64,000 nucleotides of DNA. Source: an uncultured Planctomycetaceae bacterium. Its GTDB lineage: Bacteria; Planctomycetota; Planctomycetia; Planctomycetales; Planctomycetaceae. Both the position numbers and the translations under genes were made by a program. The stretch spans positions 124,001 to 188,000 of the forward strand of contig CALSLT010000019.1 in the NCBI GenBank assembly GCA_943787265.1, read 5' to 3'. The notes under the pieces were generated by a model. It was not told the DNA's origin. It saw only the letters and a list, made by a program, of their open reading frames with translations, and ran no database searches. This document shows positions 51,991-60,776 of the stretch, in pieces. How positions within the stretch are numbered: the stretch's first letter is position 1; each line of letters begins with the position of its first letter.

Positions 51991-53094
51991 ATGGCAAATG
52001 AAAAACTGCGACGAATGATTATCGTCGAAGCGGCTCGAATGATGTACGAACGGCGTGAGACCGAGTACTTCCGAGCAAAGATGAAAGCTGGAAAGCGACT
52101 CTGCCACGGTTGGGTGAAGCCGTCAGACATCCCCAGCAACGCCGAAATTCGCGATGAAATTCAGCGGATGGCGTGGCTCTTCGAAGGCAATTCACGCTTC
52201 GACAAGCTTAAAGACATGCGCATCCAGGCTTTGCGGATGATGCACCTGCTCAAGCACTGCAAGCCGAAGATCATCGGCAGCACACTCACCGGACATGTGC
52301 GGCAAGGCTCCGATATCGACATCCACTGCTTTGTTTCCAGCACCGACGCCGTAACGGCAACACTCGATCTCGAGTGCATGGAATATGACCTGGAGTTCAA
52401 GCAGGTTCGCAAGAATGGTGAGGAACGAGTCTTCACGCACATTCACGTTCGGGATGAATACCCAATCGAATTGACCCTCTACCCATCGGACAAAGCGAGT
52501 TACGTTTTCAAAAGTTCAATCACCGGTAAGGCGATGGAACGTGCGACCTTGCCAGAATACGAACAGTTTTTGTGCGACGAGTATTCTGGAATCGACCTCG
52601 CCGAGGAACTGGAATCAGCAGAAGATTCGGTCGATCGATTTCAAGTTTACCGATCGCTGCTTCTGCCGCTGGATGGTTACGAACAGTCTAAGAAGTACCA
52701 CCCGGAAGGCGACGTGCTTTATCACAGCCTGCAGGTCTTTGAACTTGCTCGCGACGAGCTCCCGTACGACGAGGAGTTTCTGCTCGCGGCGTTGCTGCAT
52801 GACGTCGGCAAAGGTGTCGATCCGAGTGATCACGTCGCTGGCGGACTCGAAGCGCTGGATGGTCACATTTCCGAACGGACCGCCTGGTTTATTGAGCATC
52901 ACATGGAAGCTCATCTTGTGCGAGACCGGACGATCGGGCACCGAGCGCACAGACGTCTTAAGGAGTCACCAGACTACGAGGATTTGATGATTCTTGAAGA
53001 CTGCGATCATAACGGCAGACAGCCTGGTGCAATCGTGTGTGATCTTGACGAAGCTTTGGACTACATTCGTGACCTTGCACGGCAATACGGATAG
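51991..53094 (+). CDS. Nucleotidyltransferase-like / HD-domain protein
   Basis: A 367-residue soluble protein with two enzyme-like parts. Residues about 80-200 contain the pol-beta-type nucleotidyltransferase signature GSTLTGHVRQGSDIDIHCF (Gly96-Ser97, Asp108, Asp110), with a possible third acidic residue at IELTLYP. Residues about 235-350 form an HD phosphohydrolase domain: HSLQVFELA, LLHDVGKG (His270, Asp271) and later HH in FIEHHMEAH. The basic N-terminus (1-60) is helical. NT-HD fusions include tRNA CCA-adding enzymes, GlnD and aminoglycoside-type enzymes; this one is too short for GlnD and lacks the poly(A)-polymerase neck motifs I would expect of a CCA enzyme. Its substrate is therefore unknown. 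It stands alone between the giant-protein terminator and pepF, 85 nt upstream of the latter. Confidence 0.75.
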   Translation: MANEKLRRMIIVEAARMMYERRETEYFRAKMKAGKRLCHGWVKPSDIPSNAEIRDEIQRMAWLFEGNSRFDKLKDMRIQALRMMHLLKHCKPKIIGSTLTGHVRQGSDIDIHCFVSSTDAVTATLDLECMEYDLEFKQVRKNGEERVFTHIHVRDEYPIELTLYPSDKASYVFKSSITGKAMERATLPEYEQFLCDEYSGIDLAEELESAEDSVDRFQVYRSLLLPLDGYEQSKKYHPEGDVLYHSLQVFELARDELPYDEEFLLAALLHDVGKGVDPSDHVAGGLEALDGHISERTAWFIEHHMEAHLVRDRTIGHRAHRRLKESPDYEDLMILEDCDHNGRQPGAIVCDLDEALDYIRDLARQYG

Positions 53095-53179
53095 TTGGTT
53101 CAGAACGTGATCGAAATCCGTTTGCTGCTCGAAGTTCATCCCCTGGGCACTGCCAACTGCACTAACCGCAGGTTCTATA

Positions 53180-54979
53180 ATGACTGATCAATATCCCGTG
53201 AACTGGGAACTCGACTCGCTCTATCCGCATCCGGAGTCGACTGAATTTCGATCGGCAATCGATCAGCTCAAGTTTGAGTTGTCGCAGCTTGCCGAACTGT
53301 CCGAGACTCTTCCGTCTGTAAGCACCACTGCAGAAACAGTTGACACGTGGGCGGAGTTCCTGAAGAGACATGCAGCGGCTCACGCCGAGTTCTCAGCGAT
53401 CAACGCGTTTGTTGGTTGCCATGCAGCGGCCGACGCAGCAAACAAGACCTTTCAGCAGTACGAAGGTGAGTTGTCGGCGCTGAGTCCGTTGCGATCTCAG
53501 ATTGCGACAAACATTGAATTTATCTTTCAAGCGGCTGATGACGAAACGTTCGCGACGTTTATTTCTTCTGCAAAGTCGCTTGAAGAAAACGTTTACTTCC
53601 TACAGCTTTGCCGACGGAACGCGTCCTTGCGTCTGCCGAAGGAACAGGAACTTCTCGCTGCCGAACTGGACGTCGACGGTCTGCATGCCTGGGGACGAGT
53701 CTATGATCGGTTGTCGGGCGGACTGCGGATTCAGATTCAGGATCGGGGCGAAATTGTCGAACGCTCGCCGGGCCAGGTGCAGTTCGACATGCCGGAACGC
53801 ACGATCCGCGAAAACAACTACTTTGCTGCCGACAAAGCATGGTCCAGCATTTCCGAGCCCTGCGCCGAAGCCATCAACCACATCGCAGGCAGCAGGCTCT
53901 CGAAGTATCGCCGGCTGGGAGTTGATCATCTTGCCGCGCCGCTCAATCAGAATCACATGACGCGAGAAACGCTCGACACAATGTGGAGTGCCATCACACG
54001 GCGAGAATCCTGCGTCGTTGACTATCTGAAGAAAAAAGCGGAACTGCTCGGCGTGGAGCGGCTGTCGTGGTTCGACCAACAGGCTCCGCTGCCCTCAAGT
54101 GGCAACTCTGCATCCTCGGCATTGTCCTACGACGAGGCGTGCGATCTGACTGTCAACGCATTCTCGGAATTCAGTCCGGAACTAGGTGACTTCGCCAGAA
54201 TGGCGATTGCTGAAAATTGGATCGAAGTTGAGGATCGGCCCGGTAAGCGGCAAGGAGGTTTCTGCACGGATATTCCAACTCGGAAGCAGTCACGCATCTT
54301 CATGACGTTTACGCAGAGCAACGACAGCATGTCGACACTCGCGCACGAACTCGGCCATGCGTATCACACCTGGGTCCTGCGAGATCAACCAGCCTTTCTA
54401 CGTGACTATCCGATGAATCTGGCGGAAACAGCATCCACGTTTGCCGAGTCTGTCCTGGGTGAAAGCCGACTTGCTGCGGCGTCGACGAAGCAGGAGAAGC
54501 TAGAGATCCTCGACGGAATGCTCGGTGACTCGGTCGCGTTCCTGATGAACATCCACGCGAGATTCATCTTCGAAAACAACTTCCACAACGAACGCGCGAG
54601 CGGCGAAGTTGGTGTCGACAGGCTCTCCGAACTTATGAAGTCAGCTCAGCAGGAAGCGTACTGTGACGCGTTGGTTGAAGACGGTTGGAATCCAAACTTC
54701 TGGATCTCGAAGCTCCACTTCTACATCACGGACTGGCCGTTCTACAACTTTCCCTACACCTTCGGTTATCTGCTCTCTCTTGGTACTTATTCTCTGGCCA
54801 AAGGGTCGACCGATTTTCCGAAGCAGTTCAGTGACTTTCTGATCGCGACTGGCTGCCAGGATGCGGAGGCCGCTGTCGAATCTTCGTTTGGTTACGATCT
54901 CCGCCAGCCGGAGTTCTGGAACCGCAGCCTCGACATCATCGAACAGCGAGTGAACCAGTTTCTCGATATCGCCAATTGA
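53180..54979 (+). CDS. pepF: M3-family oligoendopeptidase F-type metallopeptidase
   Basis: Zinc endopeptidase of 599 residues that cleaves short peptides in the cytoplasm. The M3 signature HELGH is at His389-Glu390-His393 (LAHELGHAYHTWVL), with the third zinc ligand Glu416 in LAETASTFAE. The substrate-binding C-terminal region contains FYITDWPFYNFPYTFGYLLSLG, with the conserved Tyr/His-rich pattern of the subgroup named M3_fam oligoendopeptidase. The N-terminal helical part (PVNWELDSLYPHPES) matches oligoendopeptidase F starts. No signal peptide. Convergent with the haem-binding protein gene; 76 nt separate them. Confidence 0.92.
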   Translation: MTDQYPVNWELDSLYPHPESTEFRSAIDQLKFELSQLAELSETLPSVSTTAETVDTWAEFLKRHAAAHAEFSAINAFVGCHAAADAANKTFQQYEGELSALSPLRSQIATNIEFIFQAADDETFATFISSAKSLEENVYFLQLCRRNASLRLPKEQELLAAELDVDGLHAWGRVYDRLSGGLRIQIQDRGEIVERSPGQVQFDMPERTIRENNYFAADKAWSSISEPCAEAINHIAGSRLSKYRRLGVDHLAAPLNQNHMTRETLDTMWSAITRRESCVVDYLKKKAELLGVERLSWFDQQAPLPSSGNSASSALSYDEACDLTVNAFSEFSPELGDFARMAIAENWIEVEDRPGKRQGGFCTDIPTRKQSRIFMTFTQSNDSMSTLAHELGHAYHTWVLRDQPAFLRDYPMNLAETASTFAESVLGESRLAAASTKQEKLEILDGMLGDSVAFLMNIHARFIFENNFHNERASGEVGVDRLSELMKSAQQEAYCDALVEDGWNPNFWISKLHFYITDWPFYNFPYTFGYLLSLGTYSLAKGSTDFPKQFSDFLIATGCQDAEAAVESSFGYDLRQPEFWNRSLDIIEQRVNQFLDIAN

Positions 54980-55055
54980 ATGACGATGATGCTGGACGTC
55001 GCCGTCCGGCTATGGAGAGTCTGTCCACAGATTTCTCGCCGACACCAGTGATCGA

Positions 55056-57533
55056 TTATTCGCCGCCCTTCAGCAGGTAAGCGGTGAGGTCGCGGATTTC
55101 TTCGACGGACATCTTGTCGAGCAACCCGGTCGGCATGATGGACGTTGTGAGTTCTCGGCGTTCTTCGACGTCGCTTTTCTTGACGTAGAAGACTTTTCCG
55201 TCGGTGCCTATGTAACCCTGCGAACCGCCTTCTCTGCCGATGATGAAGCCGGTGCGAACCTTTCCGTCCGAGGTGATGAGCAGTTGCGGCCGGTAATACG
55301 GAGCGAGATCGGCGCTGGGGGTCACGATGTGCTGCAACAGACGCTTCCGATCGATTTTGCTTTGCCGATGGATTGAGGTCAGGTCCGGGCCAATGTCGTT
55401 ACCGCGGCCGTTCATCGCGTGACATTTGGAGCAGCCGCCGAGTTTCGACCGAAAGAACAATCGACGACCAGCGGCTGTATCAGCCTTTGCGGACACGTCG
55501 GGAAGAGATCGTTCCCAAGCTGCGATGTCGGTGGCTGGTGGCTTGGCCTGAAGTTTCCGTGTAAGCAGTCCAGCCTCAATGAGAGTGCGGTGAGCTTCGG
55601 TTGAAATTCTCGAATTTTTATCTTTGGCGAGCTGCTCCAGCATCACTGCATGATCGGAAGAGAACTCAGCGAGGCCGGCAATTGCGTCGGCTCTCAGATT
55701 CGGATCAACCGACGTGTCCGAGGCCAGCCTGCCAAGCATGGGGCCACGTTTTGCATTCGGGTGAAGCGTTAACGAGCGAATGGCTTCGCGCTGAATCGCA
55801 AGGTCCTTTGAGTCAGCCAACTCGGCGAGAGTCTGTACCGTCAGAGACTTATGATCGACGTGCACACTTTGCAGGGCCAGTGCTCGCAGTGCAGCAGGTC
55901 GGCTGTCGTCGGTTGCCAGCTTGAGCATTGTGTCGCTCGGCGAGAATTCACCTTTCGATGCTCCACTGATTTTATCGAGCGCGGCGATCACGGCCGGCAG
56001 ACTGCGGCGAGTTGTGTCGGCACGGTTCAACAGTTGCTCAAGATTCGGTCGGTACTGAGACAGGCCTTCGTCGGCGATCCATTTAATGCCGGTGTAGCGA
56101 ACGTCTTCGGATGCGTCGCTCAGCAGCGACGGGATGATGTCTGCTTGCCCTTGTGGAGACAGCCGCTTCAAGGCCACTGCACAGTGAGCGCGGGCGACGG
56201 CGCTGGTGTTGGATTTCCAGTCGTAGGATTTGAGGATTTCAGGATTCTCAGTCAGGACGTGAATGGCTTCCGTGCGGACGTATGGATCGGCGTCACCGAG
56301 CGCCTCGATTGCCGCCTGTGGAGAGAGCACCGCTTTCGGTTCACGTGGCGTGGGGGCGAGACGAACTGGCTGCTTGAATTCAACTCGCCAAATCCGGCCA
56401 TGACCATGTACCGGGTAGGAGAGTTTTACCCAGTCGGTGAAATAGAGATATTTGCCATTGGCCGAGTAAGAAAAGTGAACCGGCCGGAAATCGTCGGGAC
56501 CACTGATGAACTGCTCTCGCTCCGCGACGAACGACGCTCCCTTCGGCTTCAACGGGTGAATGTCGATTCGATTGTCAGTCCACGATGCGGATAGCAAATT
56601 CCCTTGGCCGTAGGTTGTTACTCCACAGGCGGCCTCACCAAGTGGTCCAATCATGCCCAGCGTACCTGGGATCTCGCCGTACCAACTCACCAGAGGATGC
56701 CGCCCCGATCGTCCGTAGCGATATTCATAGCCAAAGTCAGCACCCGGAACGACGTGTAGAAGTCGATTCGGAGGCGTACTGTTGGGGTCGTTGTCTGTCG
56801 AAAAAAGATTGCCAGCCAGATCGTACGTCATACCGAATGCATTCCAGTGGCCAGTACTCAGACGCTCCAACTGGCTGCCGTCAGTGCGACATCGATAGGT
56901 AGAGCCGCCCTCGCCACCGCCACTCAGTCTGGTACCGTCGGTTCCGACAAAGGCGTAGTCCGCACCCAGGTTTTCACCGAAGCCAAACGCCAGCCAGTTC
57001 GGGTTTTCGGGATCAATCGCCAACCCGCCGACACCGTTGTGCGGATAGTTACCGTCGGTTTCGCAGTTAACCAGTTTCTCGGGCTCGCCGTCGGCTTTTT
57101 GCAAGGAGACTGCGTCACGGAAGCGACCGACAAACCATCGTGTGCTGACGTAAAGATGGCCGTCGGGACCAAACATCAGATCCGTGCTGAAGACATGGCC
57201 TTCGTAAAAGACTGACCGTTTGTCGGCATTGCCATCGCCGTCTGTATCTTCAAAGACGAGGATTCGATCCGTCTTGGGACCGTCGTAATCCGAGTTGCGT
57301 TTGTGTGTATGATTTTCCTGAACGAAGACACGACCGTCGGGCGCGACGGCGACTCCAACCGGCGTCACGATGTCAGGGTTTTCGGCAAACAGAGTGATGC
57401 CGGCGATGTTTGGGTGATGGGCCTTCGGGATGAAGTCTGTTTGAGCAATCGCATGACTGTCCGGAGTGAGCAAGGCCACTACAACGAATGCAATCGTTCC
57501 TGCACATTTTAAGTCGTTGTTGATTCGTGGCAT
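55056..57533 (-). CDS. Exported NHL-propeller / HEAT / cytochrome c-type haem-binding protein (TIGR02603-like)
   Basis: An 824-residue protein of the class that is greatly expanded in planctomycetes and Verrucomicrobia. ATG at 57533 starts a signal peptide (about 9-30, AGTIAFVVVALLTPDSHAIAQ); an ATG at 57614 would put 27 polar residues in front, so it is rejected. Residues about 40-400 form a membrane-bound-dehydrogenase-type beta-propeller (VTPVGVAVAPDGRVFVQENH, MFGPDGHLYVSTRW). Residues about 420-670 are HEAT-like helical repeats. The C-terminal domain has the CxxCH haem motif CSKCH (Cys700, Cys703, His704), the family segment PSADLAPYYRPQLL, and a terminal Met-rich part (TSIMPTGL) with a likely sixth haem ligand. 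It probably acts in periplasmic electron transfer from an unknown substrate oxidation. No partner gene (for example DUF1501 or PSD1) is adjacent. Confidence 0.9.
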   Translation of the reverse strand: MPRINNDLKCAGTIAFVVVALLTPDSHAIAQTDFIPKAHHPNIAGITLFAENPDIVTPVGVAVAPDGRVFVQENHTHKRNSDYDGPKTDRILVFEDTDGDGNADKRSVFYEGHVFSTDLMFGPDGHLYVSTRWFVGRFRDAVSLQKADGEPEKLVNCETDGNYPHNGVGGLAIDPENPNWLAFGFGENLGADYAFVGTDGTRLSGGGEGGSTYRCRTDGSQLERLSTGHWNAFGMTYDLAGNLFSTDNDPNSTPPNRLLHVVPGADFGYEYRYGRSGRHPLVSWYGEIPGTLGMIGPLGEAACGVTTYGQGNLLSASWTDNRIDIHPLKPKGASFVAEREQFISGPDDFRPVHFSYSANGKYLYFTDWVKLSYPVHGHGRIWRVEFKQPVRLAPTPREPKAVLSPQAAIEALGDADPYVRTEAIHVLTENPEILKSYDWKSNTSAVARAHCAVALKRLSPQGQADIIPSLLSDASEDVRYTGIKWIADEGLSQYRPNLEQLLNRADTTRRSLPAVIAALDKISGASKGEFSPSDTMLKLATDDSRPAALRALALQSVHVDHKSLTVQTLAELADSKDLAIQREAIRSLTLHPNAKRGPMLGRLASDTSVDPNLRADAIAGLAEFSSDHAVMLEQLAKDKNSRISTEAHRTLIEAGLLTRKLQAKPPATDIAAWERSLPDVSAKADTAAGRRLFFRSKLGGCSKCHAMNGRGNDIGPDLTSIHRQSKIDRKRLLQHIVTPSADLAPYYRPQLLITSDGKVRTGFIIGREGGSQGYIGTDGKVFYVKKSDVEERRELTTSIMPTGLLDKMSVEEIRDLTAYLLKGGE

Positions 57534-57749
57534 GGTTTCGATTCTTTGTTTGTTGGGATGCGGATCAACGGTGAGCTTAGTTTTTCGCGATCCACGTGAA
57601 GTTCGGTCAGGCAATCGGCAGCGTCGTACTCACTATTTCACGACAGGCTGCTGTCTTTGTGCGATCGTAATTCAATGTCACAAACCTGTCTTCCGAGAGC
57701 ACTCTCGACTTGTGAATGTCGGATTTGACGAGTGGATGCCGATTGCGAT

Positions 57750-58088
57750 TCATCCCTGGCACTGGATGCAGAACGGGGCTTCGGGCATGTATTCCAGCCG
57801 TTCCGGCGGAATATCGATACCACATCGGGCACACTTTCCGTACGTGCCATCCTCAACGCGGACCAATGCAGCTCTCACGCGTGCCAATTGAGACTCAGCA
57901 TTTCGGCGACCGTGTTCCGCCATCTGGTGTTGCTGATACTCGTCCATGAAAGTGAGGCGGCCGACTGCACTGTCCATCTTAGGTCGACTGTCCGATTGGT
58001 CAGTCTCTTCCAGACGGTGCGATAGTTCCTGCTCGAGCTGGTGAAGTTGAGCTTTCGCTGTGGCCAGTGGGCCGTCGTCAGTCGTCAT
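57750..58088 (-). CDS. DksA/TraR C4-type zinc finger protein
   Basis: A 112-residue regulator-like protein. ATG at 58088 overlaps the stop of the upstream kinase gene (ATGA, 58085-58088). An N-terminal coiled coil (QLHQLEQELSHRLEE) and a second helix (RRNAESQLARVRAALVRVEDGTYG) precede the zinc finger CARCG...FCIQCQ with four cysteines. DksA-type proteins bind RNA polymerase through the secondary channel; the tip Asp pair typical of DksA is not obvious, so it is a DksA/TraR-family protein rather than proven DksA. Translational coupling to a sugar kinase is curious. Confidence 0.88.
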   Translation of the reverse strand: MTTDDGPLATAKAQLHQLEQELSHRLEETDQSDSRPKMDSAVGRLTFMDEYQQHQMAEHGRRNAESQLARVRAALVRVEDGTYGKCARCGIDIPPERLEYMPEAPFCIQCQG

Positions 58089-58978
58089 GGTGATTCTCCG
58101 ATAGAACCTCGATCCGGCACGGCCCCGGCGTGAGCGCACACACCGGCCGCGACAACGCAGGCGTTTTGCAGATTATCCTCGTGAGACTCGCCACGCAGCA
58201 GTCCGAGCAAAAACGCTGCGGTGAAGGAATCGCCAGCGCCGACGGTGTCAACAACGGTCGCTGAAATTCCGGGCTGCTCCACGATCCCGTCTGAAGTTGC
58301 CAGCACGGCTCCTTCAGCTCCGCGAGTCATGATGACCATATCCAGATTCGTCTGTTCAAGAAGCTGAAGAAGTTGGTCAGTCTGAATCAAAGAACTGCCG
58401 TCGGACGGGACTCCGCACGCATCATTGACCGTCGCCAGTTCCTCGTCGCTGAGTTTCAGAATGCTGGCCAGTTCGATCGATTCACGAATCAACGTCGCAT
58501 CGAAGAACGGCGGACGTAAATTGATGTCGAGAATGCGTGGGACGTTCGAGTTGGCTCTCAACGCCTGCCTGATTGTGGTTCGAGCAACCTGCGAACGTTG
58601 CCCGAGCGTGCCGAAGTAGATGGCGTCGACTATTGCGGTCTTTGCTCCAAGTGCATCGTTCCAGGCAAGCCGGTCCCATGCAGAGTCTTCATGAATCGTG
58701 AAGGTCGGCTTTCCTTTTTCATCGAGCTCGATGCCGACTGTGCCGGTCGCTGCATCAGGGCACGTCTGCATCAAGCTTACGTCGACGCCGTACTTTCGTA
58801 GGATGTCGATCGCCGAACGGCCGTGAGGGTCGACACCGACAGCGCTGACCATCGACGTATCAGCGCCGAGGATCGCAGCATGGCAGGCAAAGTTTGCCGG
58901 CGCTCCACCAAATTGTTCTCCGTGCGGAAACAGATCCCAAAGGACCTCGCCGAGCGACATGATCTTCGGATTGTTCAA
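58085..58978 (-). CDS. PfkB-family carbohydrate kinase (fructokinase-like)
   Basis: Cytoplasmic sugar kinase, 297 residues, of the ribokinase/PfkB fold. Signatures: GEVLWDLFPHGEQFGGAPANFACHAA (about 8-33, written here as a position range for the substrate-side motif), GVDPHGRSAI, ILDINLRPPFFD near 152, KLSDEELA near 175, and the ATP-side/catalytic motif DTVGAGDSFTAAF with the catalytic Asp near 249. The GGAPANFA opening and the family length fit fructokinases, but substrate cannot be read from sequence. The stop overlaps the start of the DksA/TraR-like gene. No other sugar genes are next to it. Confidence 0.88.
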   Translation of the reverse strand: MNNPKIMSLGEVLWDLFPHGEQFGGAPANFACHAAILGADTSMVSAVGVDPHGRSAIDILRKYGVDVSLMQTCPDAATGTVGIELDEKGKPTFTIHEDSAWDRLAWNDALGAKTAIVDAIYFGTLGQRSQVARTTIRQALRANSNVPRILDINLRPPFFDATLIRESIELASILKLSDEELATVNDACGVPSDGSSLIQTDQLLQLLEQTNLDMVIMTRGAEGAVLATSDGIVEQPGISATVVDTVGAGDSFTAAFLLGLLRGESHEDNLQNACVVAAGVCAHAGAVPDRGSIGESP

Positions 58979-59156
58979 CGAAATGAGCCTCAGTTTGAAC
59001 TGCTATTCCGCAGCGAAGTTGCGGAGGATTCTGTCTGTCCCGCTGTCAGTAGCGGCGTCCAGACGCGATGATTTAAGGCTGGTCATGCAAACTATGACTT
59101 GTGACGAGGCAAGACGGTACTGACAAATTGGACAACGCTACATTGGAATTCATGGT

Positions 59157-59181
59157 CACCTCTCCCCCGTGGGGGACAGGT
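59157..59181. other. Near-perfect palindrome upstream of the esterase-SGNH gene
   Basis: CACCTCTCCCCC (59157-59168) and GGGGGACAGGTG (59171-59182) are inverted copies with one mismatch. The site lies 67 nt before the start at 59249. It may be an operator or mRNA structure; no T-tract follows. Confidence 0.45.
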
Positions 59182-59248
59182 GATGTCTGGAAAATGCCGC
59201 TGGCCACTTATGATTGTCTGCGGACTGTCGCGAAAGAGGAGTACAGCG

Positions 59249-60736
59249 ATGCACCGATTCAGAACGTTGTTGCCTGCAATAATTCTCTTGATCAGCATTC
59301 CGCTGACGGGGCGCACTGACGACGATGTCATTACGGATTTGATCGTGCCGGCAGTTACGGACGAAGCTCCTTCGCCGGGCGCACGAGTACGGCAATTCAA
59401 CCAGGACTACGAAGGCAGCAAGGTCTACCACACGCTGTACCTGCCGACTGATTGGAAGCCAGATCGAAAGTACCCGGTCATCGTCGAATATGCTGGCAAC
59501 AAGTGGCGGACGAGTCTCGGAACCGTCGAGGGCAGCAGCCTTGGCTACGGAGTCACCGGCGGAAAAGGAGTCATCTGGGTCTGCATGCCCTACGTGAATC
59601 AGCAGGAGATGCGGAATCAAGAAACCTGGTGGGGCGATGTCGACGCGACGGTCACGTACTGCAAACACACGGTGAAACGAATCTGCAACGAGTACGGCGG
59701 AGACTCCGACAACGTCTTCATCGCCGGTTTCTCACGAGGAGCCATTGCCTGCAACTTCATCGGCCTGCACGACGACGAAATCGCCTCCCTCTGGCGAGGC
59801 TTCATCTGCCACAGCCATTACGACGGTGTCCGGAAATGGGGCTACGCCAACAGCGACCGAGCCGCTGCTGCTGAGCGACTTGCACGTCTCGGAAACCGGC
59901 CTCAATTCATCAGCCAGGAAAACAGCACCGAGGCCACGCAAACGTACCTCAAGGAAGCTTACCCCGCCGGAAACTTCACCTTCGCCCCACTGAAAGGTGT
60001 TCCCCACACGGACACCTGGGTCCTCGAAAATCGCCCGGAACGAAAAGCCCTTCGCGAGTGGTTCAGCCAGTCACAAGTTGACCAAAACGTCACCGTGACC
60101 GCAGAGGTCATTAATGCGGGCGTCGGCGGCAATCGGAGTTCGGCGTTGCTTGGGCGGCTGGGCAAGGACGTGCTGGCTCGCAGGCCGACTACCGTTGTGG
60201 TCATGGTCGGGACGAATGATCGACTGAATTCTGGCGGCTTTGTGGATGTGAAAAATTACCAGAAGAATGTCGAAACGCTCGTCGATCGTATCCGGAGGGG
60301 TGGAGCGAAAGTGCTGTTGGTGACTCCGCCGCCTTGCATTCCGGAGCTACTTTTCACTCGGCATGATCCTCGGAAATTTGACGACCAGTCTCCGCATGAA
60401 CGCATGGCGGAAGTTCGATCGATCCTGCTCGACATTTCAAAAGAGCGGAGCGTTCCTCTTGTCGATTTTCATGGGCATCTGCTGCGCGAAAAAATCGCCG
60501 ACAACCAGAAAGAAAGTGTCATTCGGAATGTTGCCAATAGTGGCGTGAAGGACGGCGTTCATCTGACGCCACGCGGCTACGAGCTGCTCGCTCAGTTGAT
60601 TGCCAGGAAGATTGACGCTGTGGGCCTGCCAACTTCGAAAGTTGTGTGCTTTGGCGACAGCTTGACCAAAGGATCGGCCAAAGCTAACTATCCAGCGTAT
60701 CTCGATGCGATTCTCAATCGAAAACGCGCACCCTGA
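59249..60736 (+). CDS. Secreted two-domain hydrolase: alpha/beta esterase plus circularly permuted SGNH domain
   Basis: A 495-residue exported protein. Start: AAGAGGAG (59234-59241) sits 7 nt before ATG 59249, and a signal peptide follows (LLPAIILLISIPLTGRT); the in-frame ATG at 59180 is therefore rejected. Residues about 30-280 form an alpha/beta hydrolase like feruloyl- or PHB-depolymerase-type esterases: nucleophile motif GFSRGA with Ser162 and a likely catalytic His in GVPHTDTW. Residues about 285-495 carry SGNH-hydrolase motifs in a changed order: block II NAGVGGN (289-295), block III GTND (321-324), block V DGVHL (Asp435, His438), and only then block I CFGDSLTKG with Ser471 near the C-terminus. 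In ordinary SGNH enzymes the GDS block is first. All four catalytic blocks are intact, so the domain is likely an active carbohydrate or ester deacylase. Convergent with nadB. Confidence 0.82.
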   Translation: MHRFRTLLPAIILLISIPLTGRTDDDVITDLIVPAVTDEAPSPGARVRQFNQDYEGSKVYHTLYLPTDWKPDRKYPVIVEYAGNKWRTSLGTVEGSSLGYGVTGGKGVIWVCMPYVNQQEMRNQETWWGDVDATVTYCKHTVKRICNEYGGDSDNVFIAGFSRGAIACNFIGLHDDEIASLWRGFICHSHYDGVRKWGYANSDRAAAAERLARLGNRPQFISQENSTEATQTYLKEAYPAGNFTFAPLKGVPHTDTWVLENRPERKALREWFSQSQVDQNVTVTAEVINAGVGGNRSSALLGRLGKDVLARRPTTVVVMVGTNDRLNSGGFVDVKNYQKNVETLVDRIRRGGAKVLLVTPPPCIPELLFTRHDPRKFDDQSPHERMAEVRSILLDISKERSVPLVDFHGHLLREKIADNQKESVIRNVANSGVKDGVHLTPRGYELLAQLIARKIDAVGLPTSKVVCFGDSLTKGSAKANYPAYLDAILNRKRAP

Positions 60737-60776
60737 ACCGCAAGCTTTTCTTTGCATGAGTCATACGGACAACGCA

